Origin: Methanospirillum purgamenti
GTDB lineage: Archaea > Halobacteriota > Methanomicrobia > Methanomicrobiales > Methanospirillaceae
Assembly (NCBI RefSeq): GCF_018502485.1
Contig: NZ_CP075546.1
DNA: 64,000 nt
Strand: one strand, 5' to 3'
Shown here: positions 26,705-36,800 of the stretch, piece after piece
Layout: every line of letters begins with the position of its first letter
How positions within the stretch are numbered: the first letter of the stretch is position 1
Translations under genes and position numbers: made by a program
The notes under the pieces: generated by a model
Seen by the model: only the letters and a program-made list of their open reading frames with translations
The model's database searches: none
Told to the model about the DNA's origin: nothing

Positions 26705-27823
26705 ATGAGGATCTGTTGGAGAACGATACCGAGTCAACGCAATAGCATGGCTTGTTTGCATGTTGCTTGTGAGAGGGCAGGTTATCATCTGAATTTCGTA
26801 ACAAGGCCTGAAGAGGATGTTACTCTGTATAGTCTCAACTCCATTACCGGTCATTTATATATTGAAGAAATTCAGAATGCAGATGCAATTACCTTAATTG
26901 GTGGCCCTCATGCGTCTGCACGATGGAAAGACCTAGTTTCTGTTGCAGACTATGTAGTGGTGGGTGAGGGAGAATATACTGTCCCGCGTTTGTTAGAGAG
27001 TATAGAAAAAAACATGCCTCTACCTCCCGGAGTTGCCACATCCTCTTCCTATAAACCGGTAGATCATACCGTATACCTTGATGGAAATCCAAGTTTTGGA
27101 GAATATAAAGGTTATATAGAAATTTCCCGTGGGTGTCCATATGGCTGTACTTATTGTCAGACACCTAGGATTTTCGGTAGATGTATGCGTCATAGAAGTA
27201 TCTCTTCGATTGTTAATCTCGCGAAATCTTTCCGGGATATCAGGTTTTTAAGTCCGAATGCATTAGCTTATGGTACTGATGGCATTCATCCCGACATCCG
27301 CCATATCAGTTCTCTATTAAAAGAATTGGCGAAATTGCCAGAAAAGAAGATATTTCTAGGAACCTTCCCTGGAGAGATCAGACCCGAGTTTGTCACAGAA
27401 GATGCCATTGCACTAATTTCCCGGTATTGTTCAAATACAAAAGTGCATATTGGGGCTCAATCCGGTGCAGATAGTACATTAAAAAAGATCCATAGAGGTC
27501 ATTCACTTACAAAAGTTTGGGATGCTATTTATGCATGCACAGATGTCGGGCTTACCCCGATTGTAGATATTATTGTTGGATTTCCTGATGAAACAGACGA
27601 GGAGCTGCTTGAGACTGTTTCATTGTGCCATGAGGTTTCCAAGATCGGGTATGTACATGCTCACAGGTTTTTTCCACTTCCTGGAACCCCTCTGGAGAGA
27701 GGTACATCCCGTGATCTGATCCCGGAGGTGGTGTCAACCCTGGGATCTCTTGCATTATCAGGCAGATTGACAGGATCATGGAACAATCCTGAGATAAGAT
27801 TTTTTAGCAAAATTCCCAAGTAA
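26705..27823 (+). CDS. B12-binding-domain-type radical SAM protein
   Basis: About 372 residues. The N-terminal 110 residues look like a cobalamin-binding-type Rossmann domain (ADAITLIGGPHAS... and VADYVVVGEGEYT) without a recognisable DxHxxG. The radical SAM cluster motif CPYGCTYC follows at about residue 142. The body continues as a TIM-barrel half with AQSGADSTLKKIHRGH and DIIVGFPDETDEE, as in MiaB/Elp3-like and TIGR04013-type methanogen proteins. The open frame starts with GTG at 26687, but ATG 26705 has AGGA before it and gives the family-like start MRICWR. The substrate is unknown. It is followed by a metallophosphoesterase gene after 6 bp. Confidence 0.85.
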   Translation: MRICWRTIPSQRNSMACLHVACERAGYHLNFVTRPEEDVTLYSLNSITGHLYIEEIQNADAITLIGGPHASARWKDLVSVADYVVVGEGEYTVPRLLESIEKNMPLPPGVATSSSYKPVDHTVYLDGNPSFGEYKGYIEISRGCPYGCTYCQTPRIFGRCMRHRSISSIVNLAKSFRDIRFLSPNALAYGTDGIHPDIRHISSLLKELAKLPEKKIFLGTFPGEIRPEFVTEDAIALISRYCSNTKVHIGAQSGADSTLKKIHRGHSLTKVWDAIYACTDVGLTPIVDIIVGFPDETDEELLETVSLCHEVSKIGYVHAHRFFPLPGTPLERGTSRDLIPEVVSTLGSLALSGRLTGSWNNPEIRFFSKIPK

Positions 27824-27829
27824 TAACGT

Positions 27830-28471
27830 ATGTTGAAAGCGCTCCTGCTTGCAGATCTGCACGGAGAATACGGGATGCTTGAATCCTTCATGGAATTAGC
27901 GCCCGATGTCGTCTTCATCGCAGGGGATATCACCAATATGGGAACTGCAAAGGATGTTGAGACCTGTTTTTCCCGGATCGATGTCCCGAGTTTTTCGGTT
28001 CCCGGAAATTGTGATCCTAAGGAGGTTGTTGATGCACTTGAACAGAGTAACAGTGTCAACCTCCATGGTTCGTACATGAACCTGGGCCGGATATCTCTGG
28101 TTGGTATTGGAGGATCCAATCCTACACCATTTGGTACTCCGTTTGAAATGACAGATAAACAGATCGACGATCTGATGAAGATTTCAATGGAGAGGATGCA
28201 GAAGAGTATACATAATGTCCTGATCAGCCATGCTCCCCCACAGGGATACCTGGATGAGATCGGTGGCAACCATGTTGGAAGTGCCAGCGTTCAGAAGTAT
28301 ATGGATAAGTTTGACCTTATCTGTTGTGCTCACGTTCATGAACAACGTGGTATTGTAGAAGAAGGTGGCATTAAGGTGGTTAATCCTGGTCCGGCTGCCA
28401 TGGGCAACTGTGCCATGATCCACTTTGGTGATGAGGCAAAAGACATTGAAGTAAAATTACTTAATGTTTAG
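27830..28471 (+). CDS. Metallophosphoesterase (calcineurin-like)
   Basis: A 213-residue cytosolic phosphoesterase with the full set of metal motifs: ADLHGE, FIAGDIT, VPGNCDP, ISHAPP and AHVHEQ. This is the YfcE/MJ0936-like size and pattern, which often acts on phosphodiesters in vitro. It starts 6 bp after the radical SAM gene, so the two are probably co-transcribed. Its end overlaps the convergent CYTH gene by 11 bp. The true substrate cannot be told. Confidence 0.92.
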   Translation: MLKALLLADLHGEYGMLESFMELAPDVVFIAGDITNMGTAKDVETCFSRIDVPSFSVPGNCDPKEVVDALEQSNSVNLHGSYMNLGRISLVGIGGSNPTPFGTPFEMTDKQIDDLMKISMERMQKSIHNVLISHAPPQGYLDEIGGNHVGSASVQKYMDKFDLICCAHVHEQRGIVEEGGIKVVNPGPAAMGNCAMIHFGDEAKDIEVKLLNV

Positions 28472-28988
28472 ATAAGAGGAGTTCTAGATAGGAGATGCTT
28501 ATTCTATCTCCGACAACTCCTAATTTTTCAGCTAAATTATCTACTCGTATTGCCGCATTTTTTGCATCATTTTCAGTAATTAACTCGATTTCAATAAACT
28601 CTCCTAAGTCGTCCACCTTATCGAGTGCAATTGAAAAATCCTGATATGTATAGTATTCCCGAAGTTTTCTTACTCGTGCAACCGGTTTAAATCCAAGATT
28701 GCGTAAAATAGTATCAAATGTTTCTGATTTATCCAGGTGGACGTTATGTTCTTCCCGGATTTTTGAGCCCATCAGGGTATTTTTAGGCCCTTTATATGTA
28801 AGTATGGTTTTTCCACCTGCACTCCGTACACGAAGCGCTTCATCTGTTACTCCAAAATCACGATGAGGGGCATTATAATAGAGGTCTTCTTCAACTACTG
28901 TTTCCGAATGTTTTCCTCCAATAGAAAGAATACGGTTTTTTATTTCGTCAATATTGATAACTTTGACTTTTATTTCAATCTCAAGCAT
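28461..28988 (-). CDS. CYTH-domain protein (class IV adenylate cyclase / ThTPase-like)
   Basis: About 175 residues. The N-terminal EIEIKVK is the ExExK metal-binding signature of the CYTH superfamily, and the chain continues through alternating charged strands (LRVRSAGGKTILTYKGPK, EEHNVHL, VRKLREYYTY, ALDKVDDLGEFIEIE) that line the triphosphate tunnel. Members hydrolyse inorganic triphosphate or thiamine triphosphate or make cAMP; archaeal CyaB-like forms are mostly uncharacterised. A GTG six bases upstream is possible, but the ATG with GGAT before it fits better. Confidence 0.9.
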   Translation of the reverse strand: MLEIEIKVKVINIDEIKNRILSIGGKHSETVVEEDLYYNAPHRDFGVTDEALRVRSAGGKTILTYKGPKNTLMGSKIREEHNVHLDKSETFDTILRNLGFKPVARVRKLREYYTYQDFSIALDKVDDLGEFIEIELITENDAKNAAIRVDNLAEKLGVVGDRISISYLELLLSKH

Positions 28989-29038
28989 ATACACTATCCT
29001 TTATCTATCTTGTTTGCCACTTACTTAAGGAATCAGGA

Positions 29039-29722
29039 ATGTCAATACAAGAAGGCGACTTTATCCGGCTGAACTTTACCGGATATGCAAATGGAATACT
29101 TTTTGATACAACCGACGAACAGAAAGCCCGCGAAGCTGGTGTTTTTGATGAGCAGCGGGACTATACTCCTAAGGTTGTATGTGCCGGAAAGCGACAGATA
29201 ATACTCGGTATTGATGAAGCTATTATTGGGAAAGAACCCGGTTTTGAAGAGACTATCGAAGTTTCACCAGAAAAAGGATTTGGTGAACATGAACAGGAAT
29301 TACTTCGTTCCTATGAGAAAAAGTCTTTTTCTAAAAAACCAGAACGGGGAATGCGAGTTACCATACCTGAAGCAGGAACAGGAACTGTTGTAAATGTTAT
29401 TGGAAACCGGGTAATCGTTGATTTTAACCATCCGCTTGCCGGACAGACACTTACGTATACATACCGAATCGAGGGAATGGTTGAAAGCGCGACTGAGAAG
29501 GTTTCAGGTCTTATCAAACTGTTTTCAGGGTATGATATGGAAGTAGAACTGGAAGGAACAACTGCGAGAGTGAAACTGCCGCCAGGTATCTATTATGCAA
29601 GCAGAAACTGGTTAAGCATGAAACCGTACATCACCAATTCAATCTTTGATGATGTTACGGATATTGAAGAAATTCAGTATATCGAGACTTATAAAAATAC
29701 CAAAAAAGAGTCTGAAGTATAA
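29039..29722 (+). CDS. FKBP-type peptidyl-prolyl isomerase (long archaeal form)
   Basis: A 227-residue protein. The first about 140 residues form an FKBP domain (DFIRLNFTGYANGILFDTT) with an inserted flap (IF) domain as in SlyD (YEKKSFSKKPERGMRVTIP...GNRVIVDFNHPLAGQTL). A C-terminal extension of about 80 residues follows, as found in longer archaeal FKBPs. No signal peptide is seen, so it acts in the cytosol as a prolyl isomerase/chaperone. It ends 4 bp from the convergent cyclophilin gene. Confidence 0.93.
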   Translation: MSIQEGDFIRLNFTGYANGILFDTTDEQKAREAGVFDEQRDYTPKVVCAGKRQIILGIDEAIIGKEPGFEETIEVSPEKGFGEHEQELLRSYEKKSFSKKPERGMRVTIPEAGTGTVVNVIGNRVIVDFNHPLAGQTLTYTYRIEGMVESATEKVSGLIKLFSGYDMEVELEGTTARVKLPPGIYYASRNWLSMKPYITNSIFDDVTDIEEIQYIETYKNTKKESEV

Positions 29723-29726
29723 TTAT

Positions 29727-30188
29727 TCAGACGATTGTAGCCTTAAGGATAACAACATCCTCTTTTGGCTTATCAAATCGATCTCTTTTTACTTTAGATA
29801 TCGCATCAACAACATCCAAGCCTTCCACCACTTTCCCAAAGACCGGATGTTTTGGATCCAGGTAGTTATTGTTCACAACATTGATGAAGAACTGACTGCC
29901 ACCTGTGTTTGGGCCGCAGTTAGCCATAGAGAGCGTGCCGCGATCATTACGATTGTTCTTGCCAAATTCATCCTTAATAGTATAACCCGGCCCTCCGGTT
30001 CCTTTCCCTTCAGGACAACCGGCCTGAACCATAAAACCATCAATCACCCGGTGAAAAATTATCCCATCATAAAATCCTTTTTCAACGAGTTTTTTAAAAT
30101 TTCCCGCAGTAATTGGTTTATCTTCTGCTAACTCGATGAGAATGTCCCCCATAGATGTGGTCATTTTCACCCGTACTGGCTCTGCCAT
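29727..30188 (-). CDS. Cyclophilin-type peptidyl-prolyl isomerase
   Basis: A 153-residue single-domain cyclophilin. Active-site segments are FHRVIDGFMVQAGCPEG, with the catalytic Arg, and GGSQFFINVVNN; the tail is PVFGKVVEGLDVVDAI. No signal peptide, so cytosolic. It is close in size to bacterial PpiB. It converges with the FKBP gene, giving two unrelated prolyl isomerases end to end. Confidence 0.96.
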   Translation of the reverse strand: MAEPVRVKMTTSMGDILIELAEDKPITAGNFKKLVEKGFYDGIIFHRVIDGFMVQAGCPEGKGTGGPGYTIKDEFGKNNRNDRGTLSMANCGPNTGGSQFFINVVNNNYLDPKHPVFGKVVEGLDVVDAISKVKRDRFDKPKEDVVILKATIV

Positions 30189-30333
30189 ATAGTACTAATG
30201 GAATGTTTTTACAGAAAATTACTTCCCTCTTTAGCATAGGTTTGTGATTTCTGTGATTGTGTTTTATATGGATCAGAGAACGTGAGAGATGATAAAATAT
30301 GAATATATTTATAATATGTGAAGAATATGATCT

Positions 30334-30343
30334 TCTATATATC
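30334..30343 (+). promoter_or_regulatory. TATA box of the PKD surface-protein gene
   Basis: TATATAT at 30336-30342 lies about 104 bp before the ATG at 30446, implying a leader of roughly 80 nt. Confidence 0.4.
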
Positions 30344-30445
30344 AAGAGCTGGTTCTGGTAATTGGGTTTCAGGTTAAAAATGACGTCAGGTGTTGATCTG
30401 ATAACTCATGAGGGACTGGCTTATCCACGTGGGGAGTGTTAAGGA

Positions 30446-33400
30446 ATGAAAAAAGTAATGCCAAGAAACCTGAAATGGGTTCCGGTAATTTTATTATTTC
30501 TCGTAATTGTGGGAATAACTGTTGCTGATGATATCGGCATATTAGCATATGGCGATATAAAAATAAAATTGGTGTCTGAAAATTTTACCGAAAGCCCTGA
30601 TGGTTCTTTCAATAGGGATGTATCTCAAGGAGCAGTGTCAGACAATTATACCGCAGTCGATTTAGGGGGCACATATACTCCGGATAGATATGATTGGAAC
30701 TTGTCTCGGGGGACGGGAGGAATTGTGAAAAAAGAAGATGGCTCACCTGATAATTATTTCACATATACATATGATACTCCTGGTTGGTACCTCTTAACGG
30801 TCACTGCAAGCAATTCAACTCATACGGGAGCACTCCAGACAATTTCTAAAAATGTGTATGCACAAAACCCGATAAAAATTGAATGGTCTAATTTTTCTGC
30901 AACAAATTTATCTCAATCCAAATTTGGTAGTCCCTGGGAATATGTGTTCAACGCAACATACGATTCTGATGGTGGGAAACCGGATTATGTGAATTATAAT
31001 TTTGGGGATGAAACAATTTTAAATAACCAGCCTTTACAGAAAAATCATACATTTCCAAATGAATTGTCGAAAACATACACTGTTACTCTAACTGCAAAGA
31101 ATCTGACTCATGATAAAGTTTTTTCAGATAATATCACTAAAACTTCATTTAAACCCTTACCTTCCCCTCTGTTATCCTGTAATGTAACCAATTTTACAAC
31201 AAAAGAAAACCTCGTTGAAAAGAACGGAGTAATATATGTTCCTGCTCCATACAAGGTGAATTTTACATCCAGTTCCAGCTGGCCGTATTCTTCTTTATAT
31301 CCTACACATAGTGCAGGTGACTGGTATTATATCTGGAAATTAAATGGCAATCAAATAAATTCACCATATACGAAAAATGAAAATTTCTTCGCATATACCA
31401 TAACAAGTCCAGGTACATACGATCTGGAACATCGGGTATGTCTGAACTTAACTCCTGATACCATTAAAGGACAAGTTACCAATATCACAACGAAAAAAAT
31501 AACTGTGTATAAACCCATTGTAGCCAATTTCACAAGTTCTACAGTAAATTGTCCGACGTTCCCCGTCATATATACATTTAAGGATACTTCAACTGGCAGT
31601 AAAATTGATAGTTGGTATTGGGATTTTGGTGACCAGAAGAATCTAACCACTACAGCAAATACGGTAACACATGAATATTCCACCCCTGGATCCTATGCTG
31701 TAAATATGACTGCAAGAAATTCCACCTATGGGATTAGTCCATATAAACTAAACAATGTCGAAGTGAGAGGTTTGTATGCAAATTTCACCTCGACGCCGGT
31801 TCATCCAATAATTCGGGTAGATCCAGTTACTTTAAAAAATATACCAATTGATGTTGATTTTACTTCTACAAGTGAAGGGGCTGCAGGAGTTACAAAAACC
31901 TATTTATGGGAATTTGAAACCGCTGAAAAATCAGTCATAAATAAATTAGGTCAAAATGCAAAGATGACTTATTATGAGGGTGGTCTATACAACGTTTCAT
32001 TAACGGTTACCTACACTTCGGGAACATGTAAAGGGACATCCAATAAGATTACTCGTCAAATATTAATTGATGAAGATTTAGTTGCAGATTTCAAATATAA
32101 CCAGATCATGGGTACATATCCATATGAAATTGAATTTTTGGATAATTCAACAGATTCTCCATCAGTATGGTTATGGGAATTCTATGATAAAAGTGGCAAA
32201 CTGGTCCCACCAACGGTCACAACTCAAAACACAAAGAGAACTTATACAGAGACCGGGTCGTACAAGGTGAATTTGTCTGTTGAAAGAGACACTGGAGACT
32301 ATAGTACTGTATCAAAAATGATCCATGTTTCGGAGAACATCCAGGCAAAATTCGAAGCAAATAAAACAAAAGGGGTCTCTCCGTTAGTAGTAAAATTCAC
32401 TGATGAATCCATTCCTGCTGACAGTATTAATAAATGGCTCTGGAATTTTGATGATGGATCAACAAACGCAACACAAAATCCAGAACATAAATTCACCCTT
32501 CCTGCTGGTATCGCCCAGAAGCAATTCAATGTGAATTTAACGGTCACAAACCAAAGCACTGGTGCATCAAACAGTGTTATTAAAAAGATAGATGTAATTC
32601 AGCCCCTTGTTGCAGATTTCACTCCGAAAGGAAAAGTTCCAACTGATTTGGCTCAAGGGGTACAGTTTTATAATCAGTCTACTGGTAATGTGACTGGATT
32701 TTTATGGAATTTTGATGATGGAAATACCTCTACTCAGAAAAATCCGCTAAATAAATTCCCGAGCTATGGTGTTTATAATGTCAGTTTGACAGTCAGTAAC
32801 ACGTATTATGAGACAGCCAACACGACCCGAAACATTGTAAATATTACAGATAAAAGTTCACCAAAAGCGGATTTCTCTGCAGAACCAACAACAGTCAACA
32901 CTCAAGATTCGGTTGTCTTTACATCTCATGTCCAGGGGCCAGATATTCAGTCATATTATTGGGACTTTGGTGATGGTCAGACTTCCACTGGAACGAACCC
33001 CTCTCACAAGTATCAGTACCCGGGTAAATACACTGTAACACTTAAAGTCACTAATCCATTTGGAGATGATACTGCAATTAAAACGGATTATATCAGTGTT
33101 CGAGGGTTAATCCCCAGTTTCATGACGGTACCTCCTGGTTGGGCTGTTGTTAACACTCCTGTCACATTTATCGACACCTCAAAAGGAAGTCCGGTCCAGT
33201 GGAATTGGAACTTTGGAGATGGAACTCTTGATACTCCTCCAACAGGCATCACGACTCATACCTATACAAACATTGGAACATATACCGTGAATCTGACCGT
33301 TACAAATTGGCAACCGATCACTGCAACGACATCTCAACAGATTACGATAGTAAATAAAACAGTCCCACAAGGAGTAGATTTTGAAGTTCCAGAACAACAG

Positions 33401-33622
33401 TATAGCGGAAAAGCACCGTTAGAAGTTCAGTTTGAAGATACTACTCCACCACAATCAAATGTTGTCGAATGGTTCTGGGAATTTGGAGATGGAACAAACT
33501 CATTTGAGCAGGCACCGAAACATAAATATGAAAAACCAGGGCAATATTCGGTTACCTTGACTGTGCGCAATGATGCGGGAACCAACGAAAAGAGACGTGT
33601 TGCATACGTAGTTGTCATATAA
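30446..33622 (+). CDS. Giant secreted PKD-repeat surface protein
   Basis: A 1058-residue protein with an N-terminal signal peptide (basic start, then VPVILLFLVIVGITVA). The rest is a chain of about nine to eleven PKD beta-sandwich domains, clearest in the C-terminal half: WNFDDGSTNATQ, WNFDDGNTSTQK, WDFGDGQTSTGT, WNFGDGTLDTPP and WEFGDGTNSFEQ. The N-terminal domains are more diverged. Asn-x-Ser/Thr sites are very frequent, suggesting N-glycosylation. There is no C-terminal membrane helix or sorting motif. Such proteins form cell-surface or sheath-associated adhesive fibres in methanogens (inference). The weak ribosome site AAGG lies close to the ATG. Confidence 0.92.
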   Translation: MKKVMPRNLKWVPVILLFLVIVGITVADDIGILAYGDIKIKLVSENFTESPDGSFNRDVSQGAVSDNYTAVDLGGTYTPDRYDWNLSRGTGGIVKKEDGSPDNYFTYTYDTPGWYLLTVTASNSTHTGALQTISKNVYAQNPIKIEWSNFSATNLSQSKFGSPWEYVFNATYDSDGGKPDYVNYNFGDETILNNQPLQKNHTFPNELSKTYTVTLTAKNLTHDKVFSDNITKTSFKPLPSPLLSCNVTNFTTKENLVEKNGVIYVPAPYKVNFTSSSSWPYSSLYPTHSAGDWYYIWKLNGNQINSPYTKNENFFAYTITSPGTYDLEHRVCLNLTPDTIKGQVTNITTKKITVYKPIVANFTSSTVNCPTFPVIYTFKDTSTGSKIDSWYWDFGDQKNLTTTANTVTHEYSTPGSYAVNMTARNSTYGISPYKLNNVEVRGLYANFTSTPVHPIIRVDPVTLKNIPIDVDFTSTSEGAAGVTKTYLWEFETAEKSVINKLGQNAKMTYYEGGLYNVSLTVTYTSGTCKGTSNKITRQILIDEDLVADFKYNQIMGTYPYEIEFLDNSTDSPSVWLWEFYDKSGKLVPPTVTTQNTKRTYTETGSYKVNLSVERDTGDYSTVSKMIHVSENIQAKFEANKTKGVSPLVVKFTDESIPADSINKWLWNFDDGSTNATQNPEHKFTLPAGIAQKQFNVNLTVTNQSTGASNSVIKKIDVIQPLVADFTPKGKVPTDLAQGVQFYNQSTGNVTGFLWNFDDGNTSTQKNPLNKFPSYGVYNVSLTVSNTYYETANTTRNIVNITDKSSPKADFSAEPTTVNTQDSVVFTSHVQGPDIQSYYWDFGDGQTSTGTNPSHKYQYPGKYTVTLKVTNPFGDDTAIKTDYISVRGLIPSFMTVPPGWAVVNTPVTFIDTSKGSPVQWNWNFGDGTLDTPPTGITTHTYTNIGTYTVNLTVTNWQPITATTSQQITIVNKTVPQGVDFEVPEQQYSGKAPLEVQFEDTTPPQSNVVEWFWEFGDGTNSFEQAPKHKYEKPGQYSVTLTVRNDAGTNEKRRVAYVVVI

Positions 33623-33770
33623 GCAATTTCTTTAAAATCCCTTTTTTTGAGAAATATTTAAAAAAATATAATTTTTCTTCGATATACCTGATATCTTTTT
33701 TCGTTCGACAAATCAGTAACTATTCCTGATGCGAATAAAGAATTGAAAGTATATAGAACGTATTTCCATA

Positions 33771-33782
33771 CCTATATATATG
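33771..33782 (+). promoter_or_regulatory. TATA box of the PEGA/PKD surface-protein gene
   Basis: TATATATA at 33773-33780, about 112 bp before the ATG at 33892; the implied leader of about 85-90 nt is similar in length to that of the previous surface-protein gene. Confidence 0.45.
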
Positions 33783-33891
33783 ATGAACAATATAACCCTG
33801 ATTAATTCCTGTTGCGAGTTGCACCCGTATTGGGGATGCGTTAAGTAATTTCGAGGCATTCTCGTATCAAAGGGAAGGGGACGATCAAATT

Positions 33892-36800
33892 ATGGGAAAG
33901 GTTCAGATAATTCCGTTCATAGCACTGGCATGTGTACTCATGCTTTTGGTGACCGGATCAATGGCCGCTCCATCTAAGGGGGTTATCTATGTCGATTCAA
34001 ATCCGGATGGGGCTGAGATTTATCTCACCAATACCTCAGTATCACCCGATAATCTAACGGTTCATGATACAGCAGGTATCACACCTCGAGAATTCTTTGT
34101 TGATCCTGGGGAGTACCGACTCTTTTTGAAAAAATATGGATACATCACGTGGTGGAATGAATCATTCACTGTTGCTCCTGAATCATATCAGGTCTTTAAT
34201 ATTACATTGACCGAGACCAATCCTCAATATGGTGCAATACATATTGATACTCAACCACCTGGGGCAAACTTAGTCCTTCAGCGTTTCATTCCAAATGTAA
34301 CCAGTGTAATTTATAGTTCAACACCTGCATCTGTTGAATCTCTTCCACCAGGAACGTATAATTTTACACTTACTAAGGATGGTTACTATCCGTATTCTAA
34401 CACCACTGTTGTTAAAGCAGGTGATGTAACTGAATTATACGTTCCATTGGTTCCAATTCCTGACTCCGGTATTGTTACATTTAAGAGTGAACCAAACAGT
34501 GCACGAGTAGTAGTTGTCGGAGGAAATTTCTCTGCCCTGGGTTCCGGGATGGAAATGGAGATTCAGGAGTATCTTGAATCTTACAATGGGACTCCTGACG
34601 AAGTATCTGCAGGTATCAAGAATATTGTAGGTACCGAAACAATACCTCCGATAAAATTTGTTTACGGTCTAGTGGGGACAACTCCCTTCGATATGGAACT
34701 CTATGCTGGAGAATACGTATACCTATATTTCCTTGATGGGTATTCCATGAATGAGATGCCTCGATATTTCAACGTATCAGCCGGAGAGAAAAAGACAATA
34801 GTAGAAACATTGATTCCTGACCAGGAGTTTGTTCAGGTATTCTTTGAGACAAATGTTGATGAGGAAGGGGGAGCAAATGTCGCTGTTGAGGGTGATGAAC
34901 TCGGAACAACTCCGTGCTGGGTCTCTCTCCCATCTCATCAGATTGTAAGTGTTACCTTTGACCAGATGCCATTATATGCGAAAAAGGTTGTTACGGTAGA
35001 TACGACTCTCTTTGAAGGCAGACCTTCAAAATGGGGAGAAATTATCCAGTTAGAATTAATGACATATTATCTGACTGCGAGCGATGATGATCATAGCACT
35101 ATTAATCCGTCTGGTGTAATTGCCGTTACTGCAGGTAATACTCAGGAATTTAACTTGAGTGGAGAGCTACCTGCTTGGCTGGTAGGAAACCTGACCGTTC
35201 ATCGTGATGGATATGATCCAATTGTGTATCCCTATAATCAGCCTTCAGCTGTTTATCAGCACACCAAGATTCTGCAGAATGCAACTCTTTCCCTTACTTC
35301 AGTGAAGAAGAAAGTTGCAGTAAATGCAACCGCTGGAAAGGGCGGATCTGTGAATTACCCTGGAATTACATTGTATGATTTTGAAACTCCAAGTAACCAG
35401 TATAATTTCACTGCAAATGATGGATATGTGTTTAAGGAACTTTGGGTTGATGGAGAGCAAAAATTCAATGATAAATGGGATTTCCCTGCATCACAGATGA
35501 TCCATAATCATACCCTTCTTGGTCTCTTCAGACCAACTCATGTTCTTATCACTCCGGTTGCGACAACCGGAGGTTCAATTTTAGATGGGACATCAGAAGC
35601 AACACCATATTGGATTGAGTACCTCGGATGTACTCACCAACATGAAGTTGTAGCAGATCCGGGATATCGGTTTACTTATGCAAACTTTACATCTACTGAT
35701 GCACAGCAACTTCTTTCGTCTGAATCTGACAAAATTTACATCGGTTCTGTCTGTGATATCGATAAGAATACGACTATTACTGCACACTTTGAACCCTTGA
35801 ACTACACGGTAAATTCGCGTTCAGCAGATGAAACTAAAGGAATAATTGTTCCAGCTTTAACTAATTACACCGCTGGATTTGGGGAAACCCTTTCCTTTAA
35901 ATCCAATCCCTTTGCCGGATATCAGTTATCAGAAATAACTGACAATGGAATATCAAAGGGAGCGGAAAATCCTTACAACATAACAGTAAATGAGGATCAC
36001 GACATCGTTGCACATTTTCAGTCTGACGTCCTGACCATCGAGGCGGTCGCTGGTGAGGGCGGTATAATTGAGCCGGAAGGTTCAGTGAATGTCACCTTTG
36101 GCGACAGCCAGTGCTTCAACATCACCGCAAATGCCAATTATTATATTTCATCTGTAGTTATTGACGGAGAGGATACCGGGAACCAGACAAGCCCCTATCA
36201 ATACTGCTTCAATAATATGACTACGGATCACAACATCTCTGCATACTTTACTCAGTATGCGTATACTATCACTCCGTCTGCTGGAGTTGGAGGAACAATT
36301 AGTCCATCCACTCCACAACTTGTTCCGATTGGAGATTCAGCGACCTTTACCATCACCCCAAGCGGATGTTATACAATAAAGGACGTTCAGGTTGATGGTG
36401 AGAGCAAGGGTGCATTATCAACATATACCTTTGTAAATGTCACTGAAGATCATACCATTCATGCGGATTTCCAGATAAAAACCTATGAGATTCTGGTGAA
36501 TCAGAGTGAAGGAGGTATGATTGATCCTGCTGGTGATGATGGAGTAGTTACGGTTAATTGTGGCAGTACTCAATGCTTCAATATCACACCTGATGAAGGA
36601 AATGTTGTCTATGATGTGATTGTTGACAATAACTCGGTTGGTGTATACAATAAATACTGCTTTACGAACATCACTGATAACCATACGTTAGAGGCTGTCT
36701 TTGTTATTCCGCCAGAACCGGACTTTGAAGCTGATCGAACTCGAGTGCCTCCGAAGTACCCGGTAAGCTTTAAAGATTTTACCAGAAACAATCCAACGGA

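Noticed and set aside
27661..28269. 202-residue minus-strand frame over the radical SAM and phosphoesterase genes
   Set aside because: It is antisense to two conserved genes and carries no recognisable motif.
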